Positions 1 to 8,889 of a stretch of DNA of 64,000 bases are shown one piece after another. The first letter of the stretch is position 1; each line of letters begins with the position of its first letter. The DNA comes from an uncultured Porphyromonadaceae bacterium. Its GTDB lineage: Bacteria > Bacteroidota > Bacteroidia > Bacteroidales > Muribaculaceae. The stretch covers positions 1 to 64,000 of the forward strand of contig CANPMT010000001.1 in the NCBI GenBank assembly GCA_947575235.1, given 5' to 3'. Position numbers and translations under genes: made by a program. The notes beneath the pieces are model-generated. The model had not been told where the DNA came from and did not search any database. It saw only the letters and a program-made list of their open reading frames with translations.

Positions 1-19
1 GTTTAATTATTTAACCGAT

Positions 20-50
20 TAGTGTCCTCTAAAATTTTTAGTGGACACTA
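20..50. repeat. Imperfect palindrome at a probable insertion-sequence end
   Basis: TAGTGTCC (20-27) is mirrored by GGACACTA (43-50), and the inner CTAAAA (29-34) by TTTTAG (36-41), all on one axis. The coding frame of the following gene reads as plausible protein back to about position 55 and then meets a stop at 52-54. A likely reading is that this is the edge of an inserted element that removed the 5' end of the gene; a simple intergenic palindrome is the alternative. No transposase is visible because the window starts here. Confidence 0.35.
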
Positions 51-81
51 ATGAAGACTGATCAAAGATTACGACGCAGCT

Positions 82-1098
82 ATGAAATCAGCCCAGCAGT
101 CGCTTATAAACGCCAAGAATACCAACGATACCGTATATGTAAATCTACTTCTTGCCGGGATATATGCCGACATAGGCGAGAATGAGACAGCTCTTACTCT
201 TTATCGGCGTAATCTGCCGATGAGAAATGACTATTGGAACAACCGCAACTATTCTAATGAATATGCCGAACTTCTTATTAAAACAGGAAATACATCGGAA
301 GCGTTGACCATACTCAACAAATTCGATCAAGACAGCATTGATGACATGCTGGAAGTGCGCCGCCTTAAACTTAAAGGTAAAGCTCTGATGAATGTCGGGA
401 ATGTGGGCGAAGCATACAGATCTATTTCAGAAGCTTTGGCTCTCGAAGATTCCCTTTGGACTGATAACGGATTGTTAGGAATTGCGCTCCGTGAATATGA
501 GGGTGCCCTTGCACAAGACAGACTTGATGATGCTATAGCTCAAGCAAACAGATGGAAGCTTCTCACATTCATAGCGGTTATCATTATCGGAGGAATCCTC
601 GCCGGAGGGGCATTATATAGATGGTTACGGTCAAGAAAAAGGAGAGCTGTCATCAATAAGGAGGAGGCTCCTGACACTGACGAGAGCCGACAGTTAATGT
701 CGGCTACCCTACAGATGTCACGTATGTCGGAAGCTCTCTCAACCATCGGGGAACTTGCCTCTTCGGCATCACCGGATGCTCTTGACAAGATTGCATCTGA
801 AATCAAGTCACTTGATTATTCGGCACATACATGGGAGATATTCCGAAGTTCCTTCGAGCGTCTTCACCCCGGATTCTTTGATGCTCTTAACAAGGAGGTG
901 CCCAATCTTAGTATCGGAGCTCAACGTATGGCTGCATATATAATATTAGGCCTGACCAATAAGGAGATTGCCACCCTTATTAACCGTCAGCCAAGAACAG
1001 TGGAGACAATAAAATATCGTCTTCGCAAGGATTTACACATTCCTCCCGAAATTCCGACTGTGGATTATCTACGCCGTTTCCTGCCCCTTCGTCAATAA
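82..1098 (+). CDS. TPR-membrane-HTH (LuxR-type) regulator, 5'-truncated
   Basis: The product (338 aa from ATG 82) has tetratricopeptide-like helices over residues 1-145, one membrane segment (about 162-182, LLTFIAVIIIGGILAGG), and a C-terminal LuxR-like helix-turn-helix around 'LTNKEIATLINRQPRTVETI'. This matches a common Bacteroidales class of TPR regulators that normally have a signal peptide and several hundred more N-terminal residues. Here the open frame continues upstream of ATG 82 only to a stop at 52-54, next to the palindrome at 20-50, so the N-terminus has been lost. The gene is probably non-functional or makes a truncated protein. A perfect hairpin follows the stop. Confidence 0.6.
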   Translation: MKSAQQSLINAKNTNDTVYVNLLLAGIYADIGENETALTLYRRNLPMRNDYWNNRNYSNEYAELLIKTGNTSEALTILNKFDQDSIDDMLEVRRLKLKGKALMNVGNVGEAYRSISEALALEDSLWTDNGLLGIALREYEGALAQDRLDDAIAQANRWKLLTFIAVIIIGGILAGGALYRWLRSRKRRAVINKEEAPDTDESRQLMSATLQMSRMSEALSTIGELASSASPDALDKIASEIKSLDYSAHTWEIFRSSFERLHPGFFDALNKEVPNLSIGAQRMAAYIILGLTNKEIATLINRQPRTVETIKYRLRKDLHIPPEIPTVDYLRRFLPLRQ

Positions 1099-1103
1099 CT
1101 TCA

Positions 1104-1127
1104 CACCGCGTAAGTAACTTACGCGGT
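1104..1127 (+). terminator. Hairpin after the truncated regulator
   Basis: ACCGCGTAAGT pairs with ACTTACGCGGT almost without a loop, just downstream of the stop at 1098. There is no clear T-run, so termination is plausible but not certain. It lies between convergent genes. Confidence 0.4.
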
Positions 1128-1159
1128 GCATAAAGTTCTCATCAAGCAGGTTTATTCCT

Positions 1160-1726
1160 CTATCTCTTCGTGGCGAAGTAGCGCCATAGCGGAGCGGCCA
1201 TGAGACTCTGTCTCACCTCGTCGTGCAGCAGCAGGTCATAGACCTCCTTCTCCGTCATGAGCACAACTTCGAGGTCTTCCGTGCTGTCGAGATGACGGCT
1301 GCCTGACTGTCGCACACCCGTGGCAAGGAAACAGTGGGTGAGGTTGTTGGTGGTGCTCGGATTTCCGGAGATGGTCATGACCTTTCTCCATTCCCCTCCT
1401 GTGTAACCGGTCTCCTCCTCCAGTTCGCGGCGTGCCGCCTCCTCGGGGGTCTCCCCCTTCTCCATGACTCCGGCACAGATCTCATATCCCGTCTCGTCAA
1501 GTCCGTAACGGTATTGACGTTCCATTACAAACTTGCCATCTTCGGTGATGGCTATCACATTCACCCAGTCGGGATATTCCAGCACATAGAACTCCGGATT
1601 TACCCGCCCGTCGGGCAACTGAACCTTGTCGTGGCGCACATGCAACCACGGCGGACGTGACACAATCACCTCGCTGCTGAGAGTTTTCCAACGTTTCGGG
1701 TCGAAGGGTTTCGATTCTTTTTCCAT
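1160..1726 (-). CDS. Nudix hydrolase
   Basis: 188 aa with a canonical Nudix box in GVMEKGETPEEAARRELEEE and following TGY (G-x5-E-x7-R-E-x2-E-E-x-G). The N-terminal region (YVLEYPDWVNVIAI, RQYRYGLDETGYEICAGV) resembles ADP-ribose/NDP-sugar pyrophosphatases, which hydrolyse nucleoside diphosphates linked to another moiety. The exact substrate cannot be read from the sequence. The gene is monocistronic, convergent with the truncated regulator and divergent from the hexuronate operon, and probably cytosolic as no signal peptide is seen. Confidence 0.9.
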   Translation of the reverse strand: MEKESKPFDPKRWKTLSSEVIVSRPPWLHVRHDKVQLPDGRVNPEFYVLEYPDWVNVIAITEDGKFVMERQYRYGLDETGYEICAGVMEKGETPEEAARRELEEETGYTGGEWRKVMTISGNPSTTNNLTHCFLATGVRQSGSRHLDSTEDLEVVLMTEKEVYDLLLHDEVRQSLMAAPLWRYFATKR

Positions 1727-2063
1727 AATCTTATTTTACTTACTATATTAATAAACAGAATTTTACATTCAAACAGGAGATAATTGCATTATCTCTACAC
1801 ATTACTAAAACGCTCAGAGGGGAAAAAATATTCAAAAAAAATTTCAACTCTTATGAACCATCCGGACAGACCCGATGTTATAATATCAGAAAATCGTTTC
1901 ATGATGTTAGGTTAGTTTGAAAAAGTATTATCAAAAAAAGCGGTCGATGTGAATCGACCGCTCTTTGTTTTTAGCAAACATTCTATGATATAATTCACAC
2001 CTATATTTGAAGACGATTTTATAACTTTGCGGTGAAATTAATTCTACCACTAAAACTAACATC
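1727..2063. other. Intergenic region with an orphan bidirectional terminator
   Basis: This 337-bp gap lies between divergent genes and holds no credible ORF. It contains a strong hairpin (AGCGGTCGAT 1939-1948 / ATCGACCGCT 1953-1962) with A-rich sequence before it and T-rich sequence after it, so it could stop transcription in either direction. No annotated gene reads into it, so a small RNA is possible. A TAACTTTG box near 2023 is a candidate -7 element for the hexuronate operon, but a matching -33 TTTG at the usual spacing is not evident. Confidence 0.4.
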
Positions 2064-3530
2064 ATGAACCCTTCTGAATCTAATAACAGAATGACCAATT
2101 TCCGATGGGTGGTGTGCAGCCTCCTGTTCGTAGCCTTGGTAGTGAACTATCTCGACCGCCAGGTCCTGTCGCTCACATGGAAAGATTTCATCTCGCCCGA
2201 ATTCGGCTGGACAGATGCCGATTACGGTCTCATAACCGGTGTCTTCTCTATCGTATATGCCGTGGCAATGCTCTTTGCCGGAAAGTTTGTGGATTATGCC
2301 GGCACCAAACGTGGCTATCTCTGGGCAATCGGCATATGGTCGGCCGGTGCATGCATGCACGCATTCTGCGGCATTCTCACCGATGGAATCGTGTCGGGCC
2401 ACTGGACACTCTCTTTCTCGGGGGCTCTTGAGAATCTTGAGGCGCTCCGCACAGTCTCCGACACCGCCATCATGGTAACAACCGTAAGCGTATGGCTCTT
2501 CCTTGGCGCACGATGCGTGCTCTCGGTTGGCGAGGCCGGTAATTTCCCCTCCTCCATTAAGGCCGTGGCCGAATATTTCCCCAAGAAAGACCGTGGCTTC
2601 GCCACCGGCATTTTCAATTCGGGCGCACAGGTGGGAGCGCTGGTCGCACCTTTCTCCATACCCCTCATAGCCAAATATTACGGATGGGAAGCGGCTTTCC
2701 TTATCATCGGCGGTCTGGGATTCGTGTGGATGGGGTTCTGGGTATTCATCTATAAGGCTCCCCGTAAGAATCCTCACGTCAACAGCAAGGAGCTTGAATA
2801 TATCGAGCAGGATTCCGAAACGAACCCTGCTGACGCAGCCAATGAACCCAAAGCCAAGGTTGGACTTCTCCAGGCCTTCACCTACCGTCAGACCTGGGCC
2901 GTGATATGCGGACGGTTCCTCCCCGACTCCGTATGGTGGTTCCTCCTCTTCTGGGCACCCGCTTTCATCAGCGACATACATGGCCACTCATCCGCCTCGG
3001 CCCACGGTATGCTGGCAATCTTCCTCATTTATCTCATATCGATGCTCTCGCTGGCCGGAAGCTACCTACCCACTTATTTTGTGAACAAGGATAAGATGAA
3101 CCCTTACGCCGGACGTATGAAGGCAATGCTCATCTATGCCGTTTTCCCGCTCCTCGGAATCGGTGTCATGCCGCTCGGTGAGCTCTCCATGTGGTTCCCG
3201 GTGGTGATTATAGGAATTATGGCGGCCGCCCACCAGAGCTGGAGCGCCAACGTATATAACGTGGTCAGCGACATGTTCCCCAAATCGGTGGTGGCCACTG
3301 TCACGGGTGCCGCGGGCCTGGCAAGCGGTCTGGGAAGCTTCATGAGCAACTATGGAGCCGGACGACTCTTCGTATATACACAGGATATCAATCTCGTGTT
3401 CCTCGGATTCGAGGGTAAGAACGCCGGATATATGATTGTGTTCATCTGTGCCGGACTGGCTTACCTCTTCAGCTGGACAATGATGAAACTGCTTGTGCCG
3501 AAATATAAACTGGTTGAATTAAATAATTGA
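2064..3530 (+). CDS. exuT: MFS hexuronate transporter (ExuT-like)
   Basis: 488 aa with about 12 hydrophobic segments. It opens with the NYLDRQVLSLTW signature seen in MFS anion:cation symporters of the ExuT/hexuronate type, so it probably imports galacturonate and/or glucuronate. It is the first gene of a tight operon (1 nt to uxaC, then 5 nt and 1 nt), and the next three enzymes handle exactly these sugars. Start ATG 2064 is the first Met before the first membrane segment. An extra segment around residues 105-130 (after TDGIVSGHW) lengthens it compared with typical ~430-aa members. Confidence 0.85.
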   Translation: MNPSESNNRMTNFRWVVCSLLFVALVVNYLDRQVLSLTWKDFISPEFGWTDADYGLITGVFSIVYAVAMLFAGKFVDYAGTKRGYLWAIGIWSAGACMHAFCGILTDGIVSGHWTLSFSGALENLEALRTVSDTAIMVTTVSVWLFLGARCVLSVGEAGNFPSSIKAVAEYFPKKDRGFATGIFNSGAQVGALVAPFSIPLIAKYYGWEAAFLIIGGLGFVWMGFWVFIYKAPRKNPHVNSKELEYIEQDSETNPADAANEPKAKVGLLQAFTYRQTWAVICGRFLPDSVWWFLLFWAPAFISDIHGHSSASAHGMLAIFLIYLISMLSLAGSYLPTYFVNKDKMNPYAGRMKAMLIYAVFPLLGIGVMPLGELSMWFPVVIIGIMAAAHQSWSANVYNVVSDMFPKSVVATVTGAAGLASGLGSFMSNYGAGRLFVYTQDINLVFLGFEGKNAGYMIVFICAGLAYLFSWTMMKLLVPKYKLVELNN

Positions 3531-3531
3531 C

Positions 3532-4932
3532 ATGAACGAATTTATCGGTGCCGATTTTCTGCTTGAGTCTCCCTCGGCGAGGCACCTCTATCACAACCAT
3601 GCGGCTAAAATGCCGATTATCGATTATCACTGCCACCTGTCGCCACGACAGATTGCGGAGAACAGACCGTTCAGCTCAATCACTGAGCTCTGGCTCGGGG
3701 GCGACCATTACAAATGGCGCGCCATGAGGGCCAACGGTGTGGCGGAACGTTTCATAACGGGTGATGCGTCCGACTGGGAGAAATTCCTGAAATGGGCCGA
3801 GACTGTCCCCTCCACTCTCCGCAACCCCCTCTTCCACTGGACGCATCTCGAACTCAAGACCGCTTTCGGAATTGACTCCATCCTTGATCCGGAATCCGCC
3901 CGCGAGATTTATGACCGCTGCAACAGTATGTTGCGCTCATCCGGGTTCACCCCACGCGACCTGATGCGCCGTTACAACGTGGAGTGCGTCTGCACCACTG
4001 ACGACCCTGTTGACTCGCTGGAGTATCACCGCGCGATCGCTGACTCCGGTTTTGAGATAAAGGTGCTCCCTACATGGCGCCCCGACAAGGCTGTGGATGT
4101 GGCTGCCGGGTCTTATATCGGTTATATCAATGAGCTCGCGTCAGCCGCCGACATGAGGATTGACTCCTATGCGTCGTTGATTGCGGCACTGGAGCGGCGC
4201 CACGCATTCTTCCACGAGAATGGCTGCCGTCTGGCCGACCATGGATTGGGCGACGTGCCGTTTGAGAGATGCACCCCTGATGAGAGGGAAAGCCTCTTTG
4301 CAAAGGTTTTGGCCGGCTACACCCTGGAGCCCCGTGAGTATGATATGCTGCGCACCTCTATCCTGCTCGACCTCATGCGCATGAATGCGCGCCGCGGTTG
4401 GGCGCAGCAGATTCATTTCGGGCCCCTGCGCAACGTCAATTCGCGTGCCCGCCGTGAGCTGGGCCCTGATACGGGATTCGACACAATCGGCGATTACCGT
4501 GCCGCCGATAAGATAGCTGCCCTCCTTGACAGCCTCAACTCTGACAACCTTCTGGCAAAGACTATCCTATACAACCTCAACCCGGCCGACAACGTATGGG
4601 TGGCGGCAATGATAGGCAATTTCCAGGATGGCTCTGCACCAGGGAAGATGCAGATGGGCTCAGGATGGTGGTTTAACGACCAGATCGAGGGGATGACCAA
4701 CCAGATGAACGCGCTCTCGACACAGGGGCTGCTGAGCCGGTTTGTGGGTATGCTCACCGATTCGCGCTCTTTCCTGTCGTATCCGCGTCATGACTATTTC
4801 AGGAGAGTGCTCTGCAACCTCCTCGGAGCAGACCTGGAGAGAGGGCTTATCCCGTCCTCGATGATGCCCACCGTAGGGAGGATGGTCGAGGATATATGCT
4901 ATTATAACGCAAAACAATACTTTAACTTCTGA
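3532..4932 (+). CDS. uxaC: Uronate isomerase
   Basis: 466 aa, the usual length for UxaC. It carries the amidohydrolase-fold metal motif DYHCHLSP (around residue 32) and the family-typical segments ITELWLGGDHYKWRAMR and 'GMLTDSRSFLSYPRHDYFRR' near the C-terminus. It converts D-glucuronate to D-fructuronate and D-galacturonate to D-tagaturonate in the cytosol, the first step after import. ATG 3532 starts 1 nt after the transporter stop, indicating translational coupling. Confidence 0.96.
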   Translation: MNEFIGADFLLESPSARHLYHNHAAKMPIIDYHCHLSPRQIAENRPFSSITELWLGGDHYKWRAMRANGVAERFITGDASDWEKFLKWAETVPSTLRNPLFHWTHLELKTAFGIDSILDPESAREIYDRCNSMLRSSGFTPRDLMRRYNVECVCTTDDPVDSLEYHRAIADSGFEIKVLPTWRPDKAVDVAAGSYIGYINELASAADMRIDSYASLIAALERRHAFFHENGCRLADHGLGDVPFERCTPDERESLFAKVLAGYTLEPREYDMLRTSILLDLMRMNARRGWAQQIHFGPLRNVNSRARRELGPDTGFDTIGDYRAADKIAALLDSLNSDNLLAKTILYNLNPADNVWVAAMIGNFQDGSAPGKMQMGSGWWFNDQIEGMTNQMNALSTQGLLSRFVGMLTDSRSFLSYPRHDYFRRVLCNLLGADLERGLIPSSMMPTVGRMVEDICYYNAKQYFNF

Positions 4933-4937
4933 AAGAT

Positions 4938-6098
4938 ATGGAAAAGACTTGGCGTTGGTTCGGCCCCGCCGACAAGATAACCCTCACGATGTTGCGCCAG
5001 ATTGGCGTGGAGGGGATTGTCACCGCGCTGCATCATATACCCAACGGTGAGGTGTGGCCACTTGAAGAGATTGAGAAGATAACATCGATGATTGCCGACC
5101 ATGGCATGCGCTGGAGCGTGGTGGAGAGTCTGCCGGTGTGCGAGGCTATCAAATATGCCGGTCCAGAACGCGACCTGCTGATTGAGAATTACAAGGTAAG
5201 TCTGGCAAATCTCGGTAAAGCGGGTGTGAAGACGGTATGCTATAATTTCATGCCCGTTCTCGACTGGGCTCGCACCGACCTGGAATACCCCAATCCCGAC
5301 GGCACAAGCAACCTCTATTTCAACCGTGCCGAATTCGCTTATTTCGACATCCACATTCTCAAACGCGAAGGGGCCCGGGCTGACTGGGACGCTGACACCC
5401 TGAGCCGTGTGGAGGCGCTCCGACGAAAGATGACCCCGGAGAAGGAGAGGCGCCTGATTGATAACATTGTGATCAAGACCCAGGGGTTTGTTAATGGCAA
5501 TTTCTCTGAGAATGAGGAGAATCCTGTTGAGAAATTCCGTAACCTCCTGAAACTCTACGAGGGTATCGACAAGGAGGCCCTGCGCGAGAATCTGAGATAC
5601 TTCCTTGACGCGATAATGCCGGTGTGCCGGGAGTATGGCATAAACATGTGCGTGCATCCCGACGACCCACCGATGCCGGTGTTCGGGCTCCCCCGCATTG
5701 TGACCTGCGACGAGGATATCGAATGGTTTCTCAACGCTGTGCCTGCCCCTCATAACGGCCTGACGTTCTGTGCAGGCTCGCTGAGTGCCGGAGCGCATAA
5801 CGATGTGACGGTGCTGGCCCGCAAGTATGCCGAGAGAACGCATTTCGTGCATGCCCGCATCTGCACCGTGCTCCCAGGGGGGGACTTCAGGGAGTCATCA
5901 CACCTCGACCCGAGGCTGATTGATGTGGTGCGCACTTTCGAGACACTGCGTCCGGAGGTACCGATGCGTGTCGACCATGCTCCGCTGATGTTGGGCGATG
6001 AGAGGATGGGATATAACGCCGGTTATTCATTCCATGGCCGTATGCTGGCCCTCGGAATGGTGAGCGGCATAATGGCTACTATTAATACTGAGAAATAA
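4938..6098 (+). CDS. uxuA: Mannonate dehydratase
   Basis: 386 aa, close to the ~394 aa of E. coli UxuA. It starts with MEKTWRWFGPADKITLTMLRQ and contains the typical VEGIVTALHHIPNGEVW and MCVHPDDPP segments that belong to the xylose-isomerase-like TIM barrel. It dehydrates D-mannonate to 2-keto-3-deoxygluconate. It sits 5 nt after uxaC and 1 nt before the SDR gene, so the three enzymes form a continuous uronate-to-KDG route for the glucuronate branch. KDG kinase and aldolase are not in the window. Confidence 0.96.
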   Translation: MEKTWRWFGPADKITLTMLRQIGVEGIVTALHHIPNGEVWPLEEIEKITSMIADHGMRWSVVESLPVCEAIKYAGPERDLLIENYKVSLANLGKAGVKTVCYNFMPVLDWARTDLEYPNPDGTSNLYFNRAEFAYFDIHILKREGARADWDADTLSRVEALRRKMTPEKERRLIDNIVIKTQGFVNGNFSENEENPVEKFRNLLKLYEGIDKEALRENLRYFLDAIMPVCREYGINMCVHPDDPPMPVFGLPRIVTCDEDIEWFLNAVPAPHNGLTFCAGSLSAGAHNDVTVLARKYAERTHFVHARICTVLPGGDFRESSHLDPRLIDVVRTFETLRPEVPMRVDHAPLMLGDERMGYNAGYSFHGRMLALGMVSGIMATINTEK

Positions 6099-6099
6099 T

Positions 6100-6912
6100 A
6101 TGAACGAACTATTTTCTGTAAAAGATAAGGTTGTTGTAATCACCGGCGGAACCGGTGTGCTCGGCCAGTGCATAGGTGAATATCTCGCCACCCAGGGAGC
6201 CAAGGTGGTGCTCATGGGGCGACGCCGTGAGGAGGGCGAGAGAATTGTTGAGAGGATAAGGAGGGATGGCGGCGAGGCCATATTCCTTGTGACTGATGTC
6301 ATGAATGCCGAAGTGGTGCAGGCCAACTGCGATGAGATCCTTAGCCGCTACGGTCGTGTGGACGCTCTGCTGAATGCTGCGGGAGGGAATATGCCGGGAG
6401 CGACAATCTCGCCCGACGGAACATTCTTCGACGTGGCTGTGGCTGATTTCGAGAAGGTGCTCAATCTCAATCTCACCGGCACTGTGATCCCTTCGCAGAT
6501 TTTCCTCAAACCCATGGTGGAGGCCGGGAAGGGCTCTATCGTCAATTTCTCGTCGATGGCGGCCTTCCGTCCCATGACGAGGGTGATGGGCTATGCGGCT
6601 GCCAAAGCGGGCATCAGCAATTTCACGGCGTTCCTTGCCAATGAGGTTGCCACCAAGTTCACCCCGGGCATAAGAGTGAACGCGATAGCTCCAGGCTTCT
6701 TCCTTACCAACCAGAACCGTGCGCTTCTCACCAATGAGGATGGCTCACTCACTGCGCGTGGCGAGGATGTGATAAGGCAGACCCCTTTCAAGCGTTTCGG
6801 TCGGCCGGAGGAACTCTGCGGCACGATACAGTATCTGATCAGCGACGCGGCAAGTTTCGTCACCGGCACAGTGGCTGTGGTCGACGGCGGCTTCAATGCT
6901 TTCGCCATGTGA
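6100..6912 (+). CDS. SDR oxidoreductase, probable mannonate oxidoreductase (fructuronate reductase)
   Basis: 270 aa classical short-chain dehydrogenase: TGGTGVLG nucleotide-binding motif (residues 15-22), NAAGG, active-site Ser in NFSSMAA and YAAAK. E. coli uses the unrelated long-chain UxuB for fructuronate to mannonate. In Bacteroidetes uronate operons an SDR commonly occupies this slot, and its position directly after uxuA supports that role, which is inferred from context. The stop is immediately followed by foreign-looking sequence, so the operon's original 3' flank may have been replaced. Confidence 0.85.
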   Translation: MNELFSVKDKVVVITGGTGVLGQCIGEYLATQGAKVVLMGRRREEGERIVERIRRDGGEAIFLVTDVMNAEVVQANCDEILSRYGRVDALLNAAGGNMPGATISPDGTFFDVAVADFEKVLNLNLTGTVIPSQIFLKPMVEAGKGSIVNFSSMAAFRPMTRVMGYAAAKAGISNFTAFLANEVATKFTPGIRVNAIAPGFFLTNQNRALLTNEDGSLTARGEDVIRQTPFKRFGRPEELCGTIQYLISDAASFVTGTVAVVDGGFNAFAM

Positions 6913-7120
6913 CACCGTCGCAGAGCTACAGTATCTTCTGGAATTCCTCCTTAGCAGTATTTTCAAACAGGCGGGGGGCGTTAAAAGACTTGATGCCCTT
7001 AAATCGGAGTTTGAGGAAACTATCCGCTCACAGGTGGCCGACATGGTGGCGGACGGTGAGGAGTTACCCTCATGGCTCATATCCGGAGATTACAGGATTG
7101 AATTTATGGCGGTTCAATAG
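6913..7120 (+). pseudogene. 3' fragment of an unknown gene
   Basis: An open frame overlapping the SDR 3' end encodes about 65 plausible residues (DALKSEFEETIRSQVADM, SWLISGDYRIEFMAVQ) with no credible start codon except one inside the SDR gene. I read it as the surviving C-terminus of a truncated gene. Its last three codons (AVQ-stop) and 3' flank closely match the end of the prophage membrane-protein gene at 29,560, linking it to phage or accessory-cassette material. Confidence 0.4.
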
Positions 7121-7151
7121 TTATCGTTTGACAACTTTATTTTGACCGTCC
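7109..7151 (+). repeat. 43-bp repeat, copy A (partner at 29,549-29,591)
   Basis: Starts GCGGTTCAATAGTTATCG and ends TTTGACCGTCC. It matches 29,549-29,591 with only about two mismatches. Both copies span the stop codon of a gene and run into a terminator hairpin. One copy lies outside the prophage, the other inside its accessory island. Confidence 0.85.
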
Positions 7152-7153
7152 GC

Positions 7154-7189
7154 AACCTCCCATCATTCCCGGTGGGAGGGTGTTTTTTA
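7154..7189 (+). terminator. Cassette-type terminator T1
   Basis: CCTCCCA pairs with TGGGAGG followed by a T-run. The sequence around it (CCGTCCGCA...TTCCCGGTGGGAGGG) is nearly the same as the terminator of the prophage hicB gene at 27,772-27,808. Confidence 0.8.
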
Positions 7190-7278
7190 CATCGTAGGGA
7201 TTCAGTATATTCCATTTTGGAACATACTGCCGCAGACGGTAAAAAAAATCCAATATATCTCGGTTTCCCGCAGATTTT

Positions 7279-7737
7279 ATGATGGAGCTTTCTCTTGAGG
7301 AACTCGATAACTTGATGTGCAAAAATTGCACCTCAAGTTCCGGCAACGGACACGGTGGCACCCGTTACAAACCGTATGCTTTCATGGCATTTGCACTTCG
7401 ACCCACGCTCCTTTATGCAAATCAGGAGCGAGATAGTATTATACAAAGCGGATGGATTGTCTTCCAAGGCAATAGCGGAAAAGTTGTCATGCTCGGAACA
7501 CAAAGTCAACCGTTGGGTGAAGCGATACCTTTCAGATGGCATCGATGGACTGCGCAACAAACCCGGACAGGGATGCAAGCCCATCATGGACAGTTCAGAC
7601 ACTGGAGATTTCTGAATGGGCAGCGGATCCAGCCCGTAGACTATGCCTCGACTGACAACCTTTCCTATGCTGTCAATCGGGCGCTGGGAGCGCTGGGTGA
7701 CACCAACTTCATTGATTTTTCCAAGAGAGCCTGATAT
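7279..7737 (+). pseudogene. Broken IS630-family transposase
   Basis: Three segments of one transposase are visible in different frames. The N-terminus is MMELSLEELDNLMCKNC. A helix-turn-helix in the +1 frame follows (LSSKAIAEKLSCSEHKVNRW, then DGIDGLRNKPGQG, about 7,420-7,600). The extreme C-terminus, back in the first frame, is DYASTDNLSYAVNRALGALG (ending near 7,737). The whole DDE catalytic region is missing between the second and third parts. A frameshift plus a large internal deletion makes this inactive. The family assignment rests on the helix-turn-helix style. Confidence 0.6.
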
Positions 7738-7936
7738 GTTCATTTATTTTTCTGAAATACTTAAATAATCATAAAGTCCACATAAATATTAATGGCAGAG
7801 TAAGGATGTTGTTACTACCCGAAAAGTGACTTCAAAAAGTCTTCTAACCTAAAATGAGCGTATCAAAGCGTCGCCAAAGATTAAATTAAAAGCAGGGGAA
7901 TTATTCCGAAAAAATTATTAAATTTGCATTTTGAAT

Positions 7937-8695
7937 ATGGGACAAGACAGCAAGAAAGAACATTTTACCCTATTCATTGATGAATGTGGGGATCCAAATC
8001 TGGAAAAGTATGATAAAACTTTTCCATTGTTTACTCTATGCGGAATCTTGATCTCTGACAAGAAATCGACTTGGCTTGAAAAGGAGGTAAATAATCTTAA
8101 GCAAGAACTATGGGGAAATAATGATGTTATTTTCCATTCACGAGAAATCCGAAATTGTAGCAGAGATTTTGTCAATCTTCTTGATCAGAATACTAAAATG
8201 CGATTCTACTCTCGTATCAATGAGATATTAGGTTCGGAAGATGTCTATGTAGTTGTATGTTGCTGTATTCTTAAAGAACCATTCGTTGAGCGTTTCAACA
8301 CTAGGGAGGATGTATACGGCTTGTCTTTGAAATATCTTATCGAACGTGCCATATTTCATATCGATGATTGTACTGATGGAAATTCACGATTAAGAATTAT
8401 TGTAGAGCGTAGAAATCCCAACCAGAACCAGGCGTTGCTCAAATATTATAACGGACTGCGAGTAAATGGAACTAAGTGGATTACGCCGGAACGTCTAAAA
8501 GATAGGATCAAATCTTTAAGTTTTGTAGGGAAGAAGGATAATGTCATAGGGCTTCAGATTGCTGATTTGATTGCTTATCCAATAAGCAGGCAAATTCTGA
8601 ATCCAAATCGCCTTAATCCGGCTTTTGAGATTATCGCTAAGAATATCTATACTTATAAAGGAGCAAAGTTAGGCTTGAAGATAATTCCTCATTAG
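7937..8695 (+). CDS. DUF3800 domain protein
   Basis: 252 aa from ATG 7937; an upstream in-frame TTG at 7931 is less likely. It has the family's N-terminal acidic motif FIDECGDP (around residue 13), the VIFHSREIRN segment and the C-terminal IGLQIADLIAYPISR motif. DUF3800 is predicted to have an RNase H-like fold and is often found in mobile or defence contexts; the enzymatic activity is not established here. It is intact, more AT-rich than the operon to its left, and lies between a dead transposase and attL, which fits recent acquisition. Confidence 0.75.
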   Translation: MGQDSKKEHFTLFIDECGDPNLEKYDKTFPLFTLCGILISDKKSTWLEKEVNNLKQELWGNNDVIFHSREIRNCSRDFVNLLDQNTKMRFYSRINEILGSEDVYVVVCCCILKEPFVERFNTREDVYGLSLKYLIERAIFHIDDCTDGNSRLRIIVERRNPNQNQALLKYYNGLRVNGTKWITPERLKDRIKSLSFVGKKDNVIGLQIADLIAYPISRQILNPNRLNPAFEIIAKNIYTYKGAKLGLKIIPH

Positions 8696-8736
8696 TAATT
8701 TTTCACAAACTTTAATAGGTTTGTAGACGTTAATAT

Positions 8737-8767
8737 TTTGTGGATAGGGATTTTTTAGCTAATTTTG
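8737..8767 (+). promoter_or_regulatory. Bacteroidetes promoter (-33/-7)
   Basis: TTTG at 8737-8740, a 19-nt spacer, then TAATTTTG at 8760-8767, a full match to the Bacteroidetes primary-sigma consensus. The predicted start near 8774 leads to no ORF but to a terminator about 100 nt away. Confidence 0.65.
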
Positions 8768-8773
8768 TATCCA

Positions 8774-8878
8774 CAAAGGGTAGTTTCCTCTTTAACGAAA
8801 TACTTCGAGTGCAAAAGCAACGATTTTAGAAACCGACAGTAGTCGATTGGAAAGAGCGGATTCGTCCGCTCTTTTTTC
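8774..8878 (+). ncRNA. Candidate small RNA (~105 nt)
   Basis: A consensus promoter ends at 8767 and a strong intrinsic terminator (AGAGCGGA-TTCG-TCCGCTCT followed by six T) ends at 8878. The interval has no ORF. A further small hairpin (CGAC/GTCG near 8834-8845) precedes the terminator. I do not recognise an RNA family. The call rests only on promoter-terminator pairing. Confidence 0.4.
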
Positions 8879-8889
8879 GTCTATCCTGA

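Noticed and set aside
2019-2987. 322-codon open frame on the minus strand
   Set aside because: Antisense to the hexuronate transporter; Glu/Gly/His-rich shadow composition.
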